NCBI GenBank assembly: GCA_022432975.1
Contig: CM039502.1
Span: 72,993,497-73,057,496 of the forward strand
DNA length: 64,000 bases
Direction of reading: 5' to 3'
DNA from: Begonia masoniana
Lineage: Eukaryota; Streptophyta; Magnoliopsida; Cucurbitales; Begoniaceae
Both the position numbers and the translations under genes were made by a program. The notes below the pieces were generated by a model that was given only the letters and a program-made list of their open reading frames with translations, did not search any database and was not told where the DNA came from. Positions 25,601 to 35,274 of this stretch are shown here, piece by piece (the stretch's first letter is position 1; every line of letters starts with the position of its first letter).

Positions 25601-28600
25601 AAGTTTCGCGTTACAACTCCTAAAATTTCTGAAATTTTCTTAAAATCCCTATTAATTATTAAGATTATAATAACGCCTTCTTTTCACGAAACCGACTTAA
25701 TTTGATATAATTATAAAAATTCCATTATATTCTGAAATTACAAAATTCCGTAAAACCGAGTGTTACAGGTCAGCCATCGGTTGAATAACTCAACAGCTTA
25801 CTGTTAAGTTACGATGCACGACTAGAACGCCAAACTATTACAGCCTCACTGAGTTCCCTTCAAGCCAACTTCATCAATTTGGGTGGAAATAAACCTAGAC
25901 CCAAGTTTCCCTCTACTCCTGTACCTCATTCGTCTTTTACTTCCAACAGACCACGAGGACCACGACATTTTCCTTCTAGTCCTTTACTTCTGACTCCTCC
26001 AACTCGTCCATCTCAACCTTTTTCTCCTCAAAGCAGACCACCGTCTCGACCTCGCTGTCAAGTTTGTCCTAAACTGGGTCATAGCGTCAATGTTTGCTAC
26101 CACAGGACTAATCTCCAATACCAACCCACCATAAATCCTCCATGAAATTTCTCTGTTGTTCTTCCATCTCAATCTGTTCAACCAACCACAACATCCACTG
26201 CAATAGACCCCTCTTGGTATATGGATTCTGGAGCATCTCACCACTTTACTCCATATTTGAACATGCTAGACTCGGACCACACCGTATTCAGGCGATGATC
26301 ATATTACAGTTGGAAACGGTAAAATTTCTCCTATTTCTAATATTGGTCATGCAACCCTACAAACTTGCTTCTCTTCTTTATTTTTACATACAGCTTATCA
26401 CTCTCCTTCTCTGCAGAAAAATCTGCTTAGTATTTCACAATTATGTCTCGATAATAAAGCGTTTATTGAATTTCATCCTTCTTGTTTTGTGGTCAAGGAT
26501 CAAGTGTCTCACAAAATTCTCCTCTGGGGAATTCTTGACAATGGTCTTATCGAGTCTTCTCTCCTCCGTGTCGGACCCTCCTCTACTCAGCTTCACACTG
26601 TCTCGCTTGGGACATCCCTTGTCACATGTTGTCAAGTTTGTTTTATCTAGTTGTAGTTTGTCTTTTGCTATGTCTAAACTTAAGGATTTCTGTTCATCAT
26701 GCTTGTTAGCTAAATCTCACAAATTACCAGTTTCATAATTATGTGTCTCATGCTACTGTCATATTTGATTTGGTTCACACCGATTTTTGGGGTCCTTCCC
26801 CTGTTTTCTCCATTACTGATGTAAAATATTTTATCTTTTTTATTGATGATTATTCCCGATTTACCTGGATATATAATCTCCATTCAAAAAGTGAAGCTTA
26901 TAACGCGTTCATTATTTTTCAAAAAATGATCCATACTCAATTTAATTGCAAAATTAAACGGGTTAGATCAGATTGGGGTGGTGAATTCAAATTTCTATCA
27001 AAATGTTTTTAACTCAATGAATTTTGCAAGAAATTTCTTGCCCATATACCCCATTACAAAACGGACGTGTTGAACGTAAAAATCGACATGTTGTCGAAAC
27101 AGGATTAACCTCTTCTTGCTCAGACATCAATGCCTTTATCTTTCTGGTCATTTGCTTTCAACACTGCAGTGTATCTAATTAACAGACTTCCATCAAAACC
27201 ACTCTCAAATAAATTTCATTTCAAACACTCTACAACAAAATTCTATCTTATTCTCCCTTTCGAATTTTTGGCTGCCAGTGTTTTCTACTTTTACGACCGT
27301 ATAACACTCACAATTGGGAATTTCGCTCGAGTTCTATGTGTTTCTTGGGTACAGTAGCTTTCATAAAGGCTATATTTGCCTTCACAGTTCAACTAGTAGA
27401 CTATATGTCTCATGGCATGGGGTTTTCAATGAAAACTCGTTTCCCTTCGCTAACAGCTCACCTTCTCCTGTGTCTTCATCTACAGTACCCATCATCATTA
27501 TTCTGTCATTCCCACCTACCACTCAATCACCTTTCAATTCCACAAGTAGTCCCTACCCAAGGTCCTAACACCAGTAACACTACCGTCTCATCTAACACCA
27601 GTAACACTACCGTCTCATCTCTCTCTATCACTCCTTTTTCTTCTTGTCTTGACCAAACTGAAACGTTACCGAATCTGCCGACTGTAAATGATCATCCAAT
27701 GGTTACACAGTCAAAATTTGGGATATTTAAACCGAAGGTTTTCTTCAGTGTTACAAGTAACTTGTTGTGTGAACCATCCTCTTTCAGTGAAGCTTCTAAA
27801 TATGATGAGTGGTGTGTGGCTATGCAAACTGAGTTCAGTGCTCTTCAGTCTCAAGGCACTTGGACGCTTGTTCCAAAACCTAGTGTCTCTCTGATTATTG
27901 GTTCAAAATGGGTTTACCGGATCAAACTTTGTCCGGATGGTTCAATAGATAGATTCAAAGCCTGACTAGTTGCAAAAGGATTTCAACAAACACCGGGGCT
28001 TGATTTTCATGAGACTTTCAGCTCTGTCATCAAACCCACTACCAACCGACTTCTACTTAGTATTGTTGTTTCTCGACAATGGCCTATCAAGCAGTTAGAC
28101 GTTCAAAATACATTTCTTCACTGCGATCTCTTTGAAGATGTGTATGCTTCAACCACGGGGATTTGTTTACCCTTCTCGGCCAGATTATGTATGTAAGCTA
28201 CATCGATCCCTGTATGGTTTAAAACAATCTCCCTAAGCTTGGTTTCTCAAACTCAGTACGGCTCTTCTCAATTGGGGTTTTATTGGTTCCAAAGCTGATA
28301 CGTCAATGTTTATCTGTCATGCTGCATCTCATATTATTGTGGTTTTAGTATATGTTGATGATAAAATTGTGACAGGTTCCTCCTCTACTCTAATATCTCA
28401 GCTTATAGCTCACATGTCTCAGTTGTTTGCTATCAAAGTTCTCGGCAACTTACATTTTTTTTTGGGTTGAAGTTTACCAGTCACTCTAATGGTCTACATC
28501 TCAGCCAAACTAAATATATCTGGGACTTGTTGACGAAGAAAGGTTTACCTTGATTCCACGCCTCAGAATACTCCTCTAGCCCTATCATCACTCTCTGTTC

Positions 28601-29287
28601 ATGATGGCACGCCTTTGTCTAACACTACTGAATATCGTAGCATAATTGGTGCTTTGTAGTACTGCATGATCACAAGACCGGAACCTTTTTTTTGTCGTTA
28701 ACAAACTCTGTCAGTTTATGCACGCTCCTACTGATATTCACATGCAAGCTGTAAAAAGAGTTCTCAGATATTTGCAAGGTACTGCTCATTTGGGATTATT
28801 TATTCAAAAGAGTGCACATCATTCTTTATATTGTTACACAAATGCCGATTGGGCATCATGTCCTTATGATCGTCGTAGCACTAGTGCTCACTGTATATTT
28901 CTTGGTCATAATTGATTTCTTGGTCGTCTTCTAAACAAAAAGTCTTCTCTCGATCAAGTACAAAGTCTGAGTATCGAGCACTTGCAAATGGAGCTGCTGA
29001 ATTATTATGAATCCAATCACTGCTCATTGAGCTGCGCCTTCTTACAGATTCACCTCCACTGCTTTACTATGATAACATTAGCACTCTTAACCTCGCATCG
29101 AATCCAGTTCTTCATGCTCGTTCTAAGCATGTAGAAATTAATCAGCATTTTGTTCATGAAAAAGTTGCCAACGGTTCTCTGAATCTTGCATTTGCTTCGT
29201 CCACTGATCAATTGTTGACTGCTTGACGAAACCACTAACTACAGCCTCCTTTCAAGAACTTCGAACCAATCTCATGGTTCTTCCTTG
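22669..29287 (+). pseudogene. Copia 3 gag-pol remnant
   Basis: Gag starts MVSSQSTTADIPL at 22669 and is frameshifted before 22910. It continues to LTR H at 23266 and resumes at 25773. The zinc knuckle CQVCPKLGHSVNVC lies near 26058. Protease shows WYMDSGASHHFTP at about 26214. Integrase is recognisable from 26743 (HTDFWGPSP, IDDYSRFTW). Reverse transcriptase starts near 27800 with YVDD at 28351-28362. RNase H starts near 28718 (YTNADWASC, with asparagine in place of the first acidic residue). Numerous stops and frameshifts rule out function. It is the most decayed of the three Copia elements. Confidence 0.85.
23266..25767 (-). mobile_element. Solo LTR H nested in Copia 3
   Basis: On the plus strand it starts TGTAGCGACCC and ends CCGAGTGTTACA, flanked by the perfect 5-bp duplication ggtca (23261-23265 and 25768-25772). 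On the minus strand, donor CAG|GTAAGT falls at 24815-24807, CCTACACCATA at 24780-24770, and acceptor TGTAG|GTGACA around 24237. GGCGATCGATCG palindromes cluster at 23530-23700. No gene. Confidence 0.88.
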
Positions 29288-29500
29288 ACCCATGCGTTTG
29301 AGGGGGATGTTGAACCATACACCTAAACCGGGATCATTAATATTGTTGTTAATTCTGTTAAGATTTGATCTTTTTTCTCTCTATAATATTCTGTTAAGAT
29401 TTGATATTTTCTCTCTCTGTAATATTGCTAGTTGGTACACATTTTTATTAATATTTTGTAATATTGCTAGTTGGTACACATTGGTTTAGGCTTATAAAAG

Positions 29501-29861
29501 TGATATGATATCAGGTCCCTTACTTCTCCCAAAAGCGCGCTTAAGAGTGGAGGTTTAGACCTAATATATATACTAGCCCATGCAACTCTCTGTTTTCGAT
29601 GTGGTATCACATCATCCCTTCACCCTTTAAGGGCGACTGCCTCAGTCGACGATCTGACAAGGACACCACATAGGATGGCTGTCTCGATCGGCGGTCTGCT
29701 TGATGTGCTATCTAACCGGCTCACAGAAGTGAAGTTCTAATACCAAATGATATAATATCGGGTCTCTTACTCCTCCCAAAAGCGCGCTTAAGAGTGGAGG
29801 TTTGGATCCAATATATATACCAGTCCAGGCAACTCTCTGTTTCCGATGTGGTATCACATCA
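29501..29861 (-). mobile_element. TRIM (miniature LTR element) in the Copia 3 3' LTR
   Basis: Two near-identical 114-bp direct repeats (29501-29614 and 29748-29861) flank a 133-bp interior. A perfect 5-bp duplication aaaag lies at 29496-29500 and 29862-29866. Reading the minus strand, each repeat starts TGATGTGATACCACATCGG (right copy intact, left slightly changed) and ends in ATCA. The interior begins just after the first repeat with TGGTATTAGAAC, an initiator-tRNA-Met primer-binding site. A purine run AAAGGGTGAAGGGA precedes the second repeat. No protein is encoded. This is the standard TRIM architecture. Confidence 0.92.
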
Positions 29862-30215
29862 AAAAGCCTTTGTAATTGCTTACTGTAGTGTAACGAAGAA
29901 AACACTTTTCTCTATTATTTTCTCTATCCTCCTTTACGTCTTTTGACAAAGTAAAATAAGAACGGCAAACCCCAAACCGAGTAATGAGGGACTGTCCAGT
30001 GCAAAGTTCTCACAACCATGTTGCATGGTTGCCCACCTGGTCCTTCATAGTTACCAAAAAAAAAAATTGAAATTTTTGAAGCCGTCTTCCCCCTCAAATG
30101 CTAAAACTTGTCTATTCTGATCATTTTCTTGCCAATTTCTTCAAAAACTAGACTATAATTAGAAACTTAAAACATAGTTTTTCGATGCAGTCGAAGAACA
30201 AAATCATGGGCTTAC

Positions 30216-30461
30216 CTTGGTTTGCCTTGTTGCATTCAACAACAAGATCAATAGCAGACTTTTTGAAGCTGACGACAGCAACCTTCTTATCTTGAAGAAG
30301 ATCAACACAACCTTCATTGTCAAGCTTGCAGTAATCAAGGGTGTGCAGGACCTTGCCGTGAAATACCTCCAGCCCTCTGTTACGAGGGAAAGCTGGAATA
30401 TTTGGTACGTCTTCAGTACTTTCTGATGCAGACGACAACAAATTCAAAAGCGTACCACTGC
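30216..30461 (-). pseudogene. FMO fragment, central exon
   Basis: This is an exon of a plant flavin monooxygenase on the minus strand, following TTTGCAG at its 5' side and ending AAG|GTAAGC at 30216. It reads like DVPNIPAFPRNRGLEVFHGK, then DKKVAVVSFKKSAIDLVVEC. The second matches the NADPH-binding GxGxSA region of FMO1-like proteins, with the first glycine replaced by serine. A frameshift near 30410 separates it from an upstream FEFVVVCIRKY segment. It is part of the captured gene in the Pack-MULE, and its downstream exons lie at 22335-22137 and 15150-14830. Confidence 0.83.
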
Positions 30462-30516
30462 AAAACAGTACAAATGAATTCGAAGAAAAAACTCGCACTC
30501 GTGATGACGAAAGAGA

Positions 30517-30769
30517 AAACTGGGGCCGTCTCAGAAAACGGCCCCCTGCAGCAAGAACAATTTTTATAACGGGGGATCGTCTTCTTAAAATGGCCCTCCG
30601 TTTTGCAAGGCACTTGCGGTGCACGTGGAAATCGACCTCCAACAAAATGGCCCCCAGTAAATTAGATCTGCTGCCCGTTTTAAGCATAAGATCAAAACCG
30701 GGGATGGGTTGATTTGTTAGATTTTGGATAATTTAAGGTTTGATTCATTAAGGTTGTTAATTTAAGGTG

Positions 30770-30839
<70 letters not shown>

Positions 30840-30870
30840 TATAGTTTAGAAGTTAAATTAGATTTTACCC
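30517..30870 (-). repeat. Right terminal inverted repeat of the Pack-MULE
   Basis: Reverse complement of 14457-14755, differing mainly by the long poly-A/T run. It ends GATTTTACCC at 30870, followed by the 9-bp duplication. Confidence 0.82.
30774..30837. repeat. 64-base poly-A tract
   Basis: An uninterrupted run of 64 A. The left inverted repeat has only a run of seven T followed by six A at the corresponding place. The tract is therefore an expansion inside the right inverted repeat and not a retrogene tail. Confidence 0.95.
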
Positions 30871-30879
30871 TATTTTATA

Positions 30880-31707
30880 AGATAAACATTAATATATAAC
30901 TTGAATTATAAGACACATGCGACCAACACCTAATAGTTTTTTAGTTCATTTTAACCGAAGTTGAAAAATTAGCAATTAACACTCTCCGTTAAGAGTACGT
31001 TAAGTCTGTCTTTCTTACCCGCTCCCTTGTGAAAACATCAACCCAGTCGAAAATCAATCAAACTCGGGTTTCGTATACTTCTCCTACATCATAGGTAGTA
31101 GAACTGCACAATTTTGACAAAAAAGAAGTGCATTTAAACTTCTCTATTCTCGGATATGAAAAAACTCATTTGAAGAAAAGAAGTTGCCTTTAAATGTCTC
31201 TCTATTTTTCCATCTTTCTCAAATGATCGTCAAAAGAGAGTAGAAGCGTATAACGTACCCACACGTAAAACTGTTCAATCAACTTATTATTCTCTCTCTC
31301 CTTTTTAAAAAAGAACTTATATTGCTAACCCCTCAAATTTAGAAGTTAAATATAAAAAAAAAATTACAAGGTGTTGGTTGTTTGAACATCATAATTTGAA
31401 AACTATATTGATATTTTACCTATTTTATCTTAAGTCAATTGCAATATAGACCTTAACATTATACCACAAACAATTTTATCGTTATTGTGCCTTCCAAAAG
31501 TATCCCCTAAAAAGAATTTTCTCTTTTAGACAAATCTTCGTGACCCTAAAAATTCTCATTCGCCATAAAAGGGTGCTTTATTCTTTTACTTCTGACTTTC
31601 CACCACTGTTTCTGGTTACCCGTTTGTCAGCCTCACTCTTCCTATATTGTCTGTTTTAGTAGGCAAGAAACAGAGGAAAATTCCACAAGAGTTAATGTTA
31701 GATCCGT
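30880..31707. other. AT-rich intergenic, nothing recognised
   Basis: No gene is supported. A segment around 31315-31360 (GAACTTATA...AGAAGTTAAAT) weakly resembles the sequence at 30836-30860 at the outer end of the Pack-MULE. Confidence 0.5.
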
Positions 31708-31716
31708 TAATTATCC

Positions 31717-32055
31717 TAAGTTACTAAATTGTTAACGTAGGAAACATATCAATACCGTAATCCATATTATGATATCGATAAATCAAGAGAGTTGACCCGA
31801 ATATAGGTGTGACGTGAGCGATAAATCGAGTCAGCTGCGAAGGTATTTGTTGTTTCACGTTACAATCTCTATCAAGTTGATGAAATGTCATGAGAGAATG
31901 AATTAACGTGAAACAACAAATTCCTTCGTAGCTGACTCGATTTATCGCTCACGTCGCACCTATATTCGGGTCAACTCTCTTGATTTATCGATATCATAAT
32001 ACGGATTACGGTATTGATATGTTTCCCACGTTAACAATTTAGTAACTTAAGCGCA
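31717..32055. mobile_element. Foldback MITE with 145-bp arms
   Basis: Arms at 31717-31861 and about 31905-32049 are reverse complements with only a few mismatches, separated by a loop of about 43 bp. The 9-bp direct repeat taattatcc lies outside at 31708-31716 and 32056-32064. The right end has six extra bases (GCGCA region) that the left end lacks. The 9-bp repeat would suit a Mutator-type MITE. It ends about 800 bp from the aldolase stop codon. Confidence 0.8.
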
Positions 32056-32064
32056 TAATTATCC

Positions 32065-32750
32065 TTTGTCCATCATAGATTCAATTAATTACAGATTTCT
32101 CTTTTGAGCCCCATTATATGTAGAGGACTAACTACTCAACAACAAATTATCCACTTTATATACTGAGATAATAATTTTACAATATATATATAGTTCATGT
32201 CACATATGATATTTTCCTCCACCAAATAGATTAAAAATCTAACCTTTCAAAGCTTCGATAGTTGCTTTGATATCCATTGTCTTACTTTGCTGTTCAAAGA
32301 CCTCACAACAGCTTCTACTTACTGTAATTTCTATTCTGAGTGAGTTTTTAGCACGAGCTTGAAAATGATGGAATCTTTTGCATTTATTTGCTGTCAGTGA
32401 CTTGAGCATGAGAGTATATTAGAGAGAACATGTAACAATAACTTCACTTGGCAAACCTCTCAATTGAAAACTCGTTTGCAACCTCATCATGCGCAGCTTG
32501 ATGACCTATTAAATCTGGTCATTTGTCACTCATAATGGTATTTGTTCTGACCAACCAATATTGGCCTAAACTTCAACTCAAAAACTCTTTAAATGTGTGA
32601 GCATGGACAAGTAAAACACAAGCAATGGACTCCATGATCAATTGTATTGACTAATTAAAAATTCTGAGATTCAAACTCTCAAAAGCACAATTGTTCCTCA
32701 AGCTTATTATTGTTTTAACACAATCCTACTCCCGACAGACTGAATTGAAA
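32065..32750. other. Spacer downstream of aldolase
   Basis: No gene. The part nearest 32854 is presumably aldolase 3' untranslated sequence. I could not fix the polyadenylation site. Confidence 0.5.
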
Positions 32751-32854
32751 GAAAAACTTGAAAATACCTCTGGTACTACTAATAATTGCCTGAGAATCCA
32801 GCCGCAGTACTCTAGAAAACGAAGGACATAAATATCAGAAGCCAGACAGACTTC

Positions 32855-35060
32855 CTAATACTTGTAGTCCTTAACATGAAGGCTCTCAGCTGCACCCTCT
32901 CCAAGTTGAGCATCACCCTTGTAAGTTCCAAGAGTTGCCTGTGAGTTGGCTTTGCATCGGACGAGGAAAGCTGCCTGAGCCTTTTCAACATTCTCCTCTT
33001 TCCCTGACCATGCCTTGAGAGTACTCTGCTGAAGGGCACGGCCAAACGAGAAGGAAAGTGACCACGGCTTCTTGCCCTTGAGATTGTTCATCGCATTAAG
33101 ATTGAGGGTAGCCTCCTCCTCACTTTGCCCACCAGACAAGAACACAATTGCCGGAACGGCTGCAGGAACAGTGCGCTGAAGAGTGCGGATTGTGTACTCA
33201 GCAATCACTTGAGGGGAGACCTTTGGAGCATCTGAGCCGGGGGTGACCATGTTGGGCTTCAATAAAGTTCCTTCAAGAAGGACCTTGTGATCATTCAAGG
33301 CCTTGTAGCAGGCAGCAAGGACCCGCTCGCTAACTTCAGCACATTTGTCGATATCATGAGATCCATCGACCAGTATCTCTGGTTCGACGATTGGTACAAG
33401 TCCATTATCCTGGCATAGTCTGGCATATCGAGCCAATCCATAGGCATTTTCGTGGATGGCTAATTCCGATGGCTCGTTTGGACCGATCTTAAGAACGGCA
33501 CGCCACTTGGCAAATCTGGCACCAGCTTCATAGTATTTTGCACATCGCTTGCCAAGGTCATCAAAGCCTTGAGTTGTGGTCTCACCGGCTGTTCCGGCAA
33601 GTTCGACGGTGCCCTTGTCAACTTTAATTCCAGGGAGGACTCCACCTTCCTTGAGAACTTCAACAAAAGGTTTACCTGGAAAGAACTTGTAAATTAATTC
33701 AATGCAAAGGAAGCCCCAACTAAAATGTAGTAATTCTCAATGTGACAAGTTTGTGGATAATATCAAAGGCTAATAAAAATAATACCTGCAGCTGTGCTTT
33801 GGTAGAGGGTTTCCTCAAATAGAATCACTCCACTTAGACACTCTAGGGCACCAGGAGTGCAGAAAAGGAGCTCCCTCAAAGCACGCCTGTTAGTCTCATC
33901 GTTCGCAACATTGATGCTGGAAAGACGCTTTCCAATTGTACCGGTCGACTCATCAGCAGCAAGGATTCCCTTTCCAGGGGTACCAATATAGGCAGCATTA
34001 ACAATCAGCTCATCTGTAAGGAAATAATTCAGTTGATGAGAATAAAACACAATATTTTAAAACAAAAAATATAACCGTTTCAAGAACAAAGGAAAAAATG
34101 GGCATCTACAATGTGAATATTACATGAAAAGTAACAAAAAATTTCCCCATTCATTAGAGAACAACGCAACAATAATAAATTATCCAAGGAACGCAAGCAA
34201 GTAAAAAATATTTTGTATCAAAATACTGCCACAGAATTCAAAGTCTATGCATGAATTACTTGCAGTATATCACATCAAATATAGCATATTATCATGCAAA
34301 GGTAAGAATCCCAGAAAATAGAAATATCAAGTGGTCAAGAGCAGTATCACCCAAGCACAGTAAATGCTAAAATGATCGACCAATTGACTACATGCATAAT
34401 CCAAATCTTGAAAACAGGTCAGCAAAGCAAAAATGAATGGAATAATTTAAGATCACAGAAAATTAGTAAGGAAAAAGCATCACAAATATCTCATGCGTCT
34501 ACAATGAGAAACTTCTTTAAACCTTAGTTTCTCAGGCTAAGACAGAATGCTCAAAACAAATATTCAAAGACAACACAAGATGTGAGGGAGAGTATAGACA
34601 TGGGTCAAAGCACGTCGGCCAAATCTAGTCGCTTAAAAACTGATTCATCCTTAAAAAATGGGTAAAAGACTCAACTGTTTAAGAAAGTTCGGGCTAATAA
34701 CGGACCATTTCATATAACGGACAGCAGAATCTTAATGAACTCCCTAAAGTTAAGCAGGTCTACTAAATCAATGATGAAATTAACGAAAAAGATGAAACAT
34801 TTCCCCCTTATCAAGTCGATTGATTGTTCACAAATACTAATTTTTTCCACCAGGAACACAAACAAGCTTCAAAAGAGGCCGAAATTTCAAATCTGAGAAA
34901 CAGAATCAAGAAGCAATGCACAGATCATAGATCTATGCCGAAGGAGTGTAAATCCATCACTAATTCCACACAGAAATCAGAAAACGACCAAAAAGAATCG
35001 CCCAGCAAACGTAACTAGTAACAGGAAATTACCATCGTACTTTCCCTTGGCGCAAGACAT
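32855..35060 (-). CDS. FBA: Fructose-bisphosphate aldolase, cytosolic class I
   Basis: It cleaves fructose 1,6-bisphosphate to dihydroxyacetone phosphate and glyceraldehyde 3-phosphate (and reverses this) in cytosolic glycolysis and gluconeogenesis. The three exons are 35060-35033, 34013-33786 and 33675-32855, with GT-AG junctions at each step. They total 1,077 nt, or 358 residues, the usual length for the plant cytosolic isoform. The protein starts MSCAKGKY and has no transit peptide. It contains [15 protein letters not shown] near residue 30, [14 protein letters not shown] near 80, and [13 protein letters not shown] near 225, whose lysine forms the Schiff base. It ends HVKDYKY with the C-terminal tyrosine. 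Intron 1 is about 1 kb, intron 2 about 110 bp. No stops or missing catalytic residues were seen. A TATA box and a heat-shock element lie upstream. The enzyme assignment is firm; the exact paralogue is not determined. Confidence 0.97.
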
Positions 35061-35166
35061 GTTTGAGAATGAAACTAGAAATTGACGATAAAAACAAGGA
35101 TTGAGCGGAGGAGACGGCAAGAGAAATCGAGGAAGGCGATGAGAAAAAGAGAGTGAATAGCTAGGG

Positions 35167-35174
35167 CTTTATAT
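35167..35174 (-). promoter_or_regulatory. TATA box of the aldolase gene
   Basis: The minus strand reads ATATAAAG, about 107 bp upstream of the aldolase ATG. Transcription would start about 30 bp downstream, leaving a 5' UTR of roughly 75-80 nt. Confidence 0.6.
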
Positions 35175-35256
35175 TGGGATTGAGCAGAAAGTCGAAAGTA
35201 GACGTTGGGAGAGATTGTAGCTACTTGCTTTGGCTTGTCCTCCACGTAACCATGTG

Positions 35257-35269
35257 TTCCAGAACTTTC
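35257..35269 (-). promoter_or_regulatory. Perfect heat-shock element upstream of aldolase
   Basis: TTCCAGAACTTTC is three perfectly phased nTTCn/nGAAn units, the consensus site for heat-shock factor trimers. It lies about 85 bp upstream of the TATA box. ACGT-core motifs (CCACGTAACC at about 35242 and TTACGTGTTA at about 35411) are nearby. Function is inferred. Confidence 0.5.
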
Positions 35270-35274
35270 TACTA

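Larger units (their letters stand above)
22365..29948 (+). mobile_element. Copia element 3, inserted in the Pack-MULE
   Basis: The 5' LTR spans 22365-22614 (TGTTGAACC...TCTGACA), the primer-binding site TGGTATCAGAGC lies at 22615-22626, the polypurine tract TTGAGGGGGA precedes 29308, and the 3' LTR spans 29308-29948 (TGTTGAACC...TTTGACA). The flanks aaata (22360-22364) and aagta (29949-29953) match at 4 of 5. The body is interrupted by solo LTR H (23266-25767) and the 3' LTR by a TRIM (29501-29861). Confidence 0.9.
14457..30870 (-). mobile_element. Pack-MULE carrying FMO gene fragments, split by later insertions
   Basis: The outer ends are GGATAAAATC (left) and, reversed, GGGTAAAATC (right). 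Immediately outside lies a perfect 9-bp direct duplication TATTTTATA (14448-14456 and 30871-30879), the size made by Mutator-type transposases. Inverted repeats of about 300 bp (14457-14755) and 350 bp (30517-30870, lengthened by a poly-A tract) match in opposite orientation, including CTAACAAATCAACC and GTCGATTTCCAC. Just inside each repeat are pieces of one plant flavin monooxygenase gene in the same minus orientation. Subtracting the two Copia elements leaves roughly 1.8 kb, a normal Pack-MULE size. No transposase is present, so it is non-autonomous. MULE assignment is inferred from the 9-bp duplication and long inverted repeats. Confidence 0.8.

Noticed and set aside
14591..30687. A functional flavin monooxygenase gene
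   Set aside because: The pieces carry stops and frameshifts, lack the N-terminal FAD region and are separated by two retroelements.
30774..30837. Poly-A tail of a processed retrogene or SINE
   Set aside because: It lies inside a terminal inverted repeat whose partner has a short T/A run at the same spot, and no transposed transcript precedes it.
32812..33045. Second minus-strand frame over the end of the aldolase gene
   Set aside because: It overlaps the aldolase reading frame in another phase and has no features of its own.
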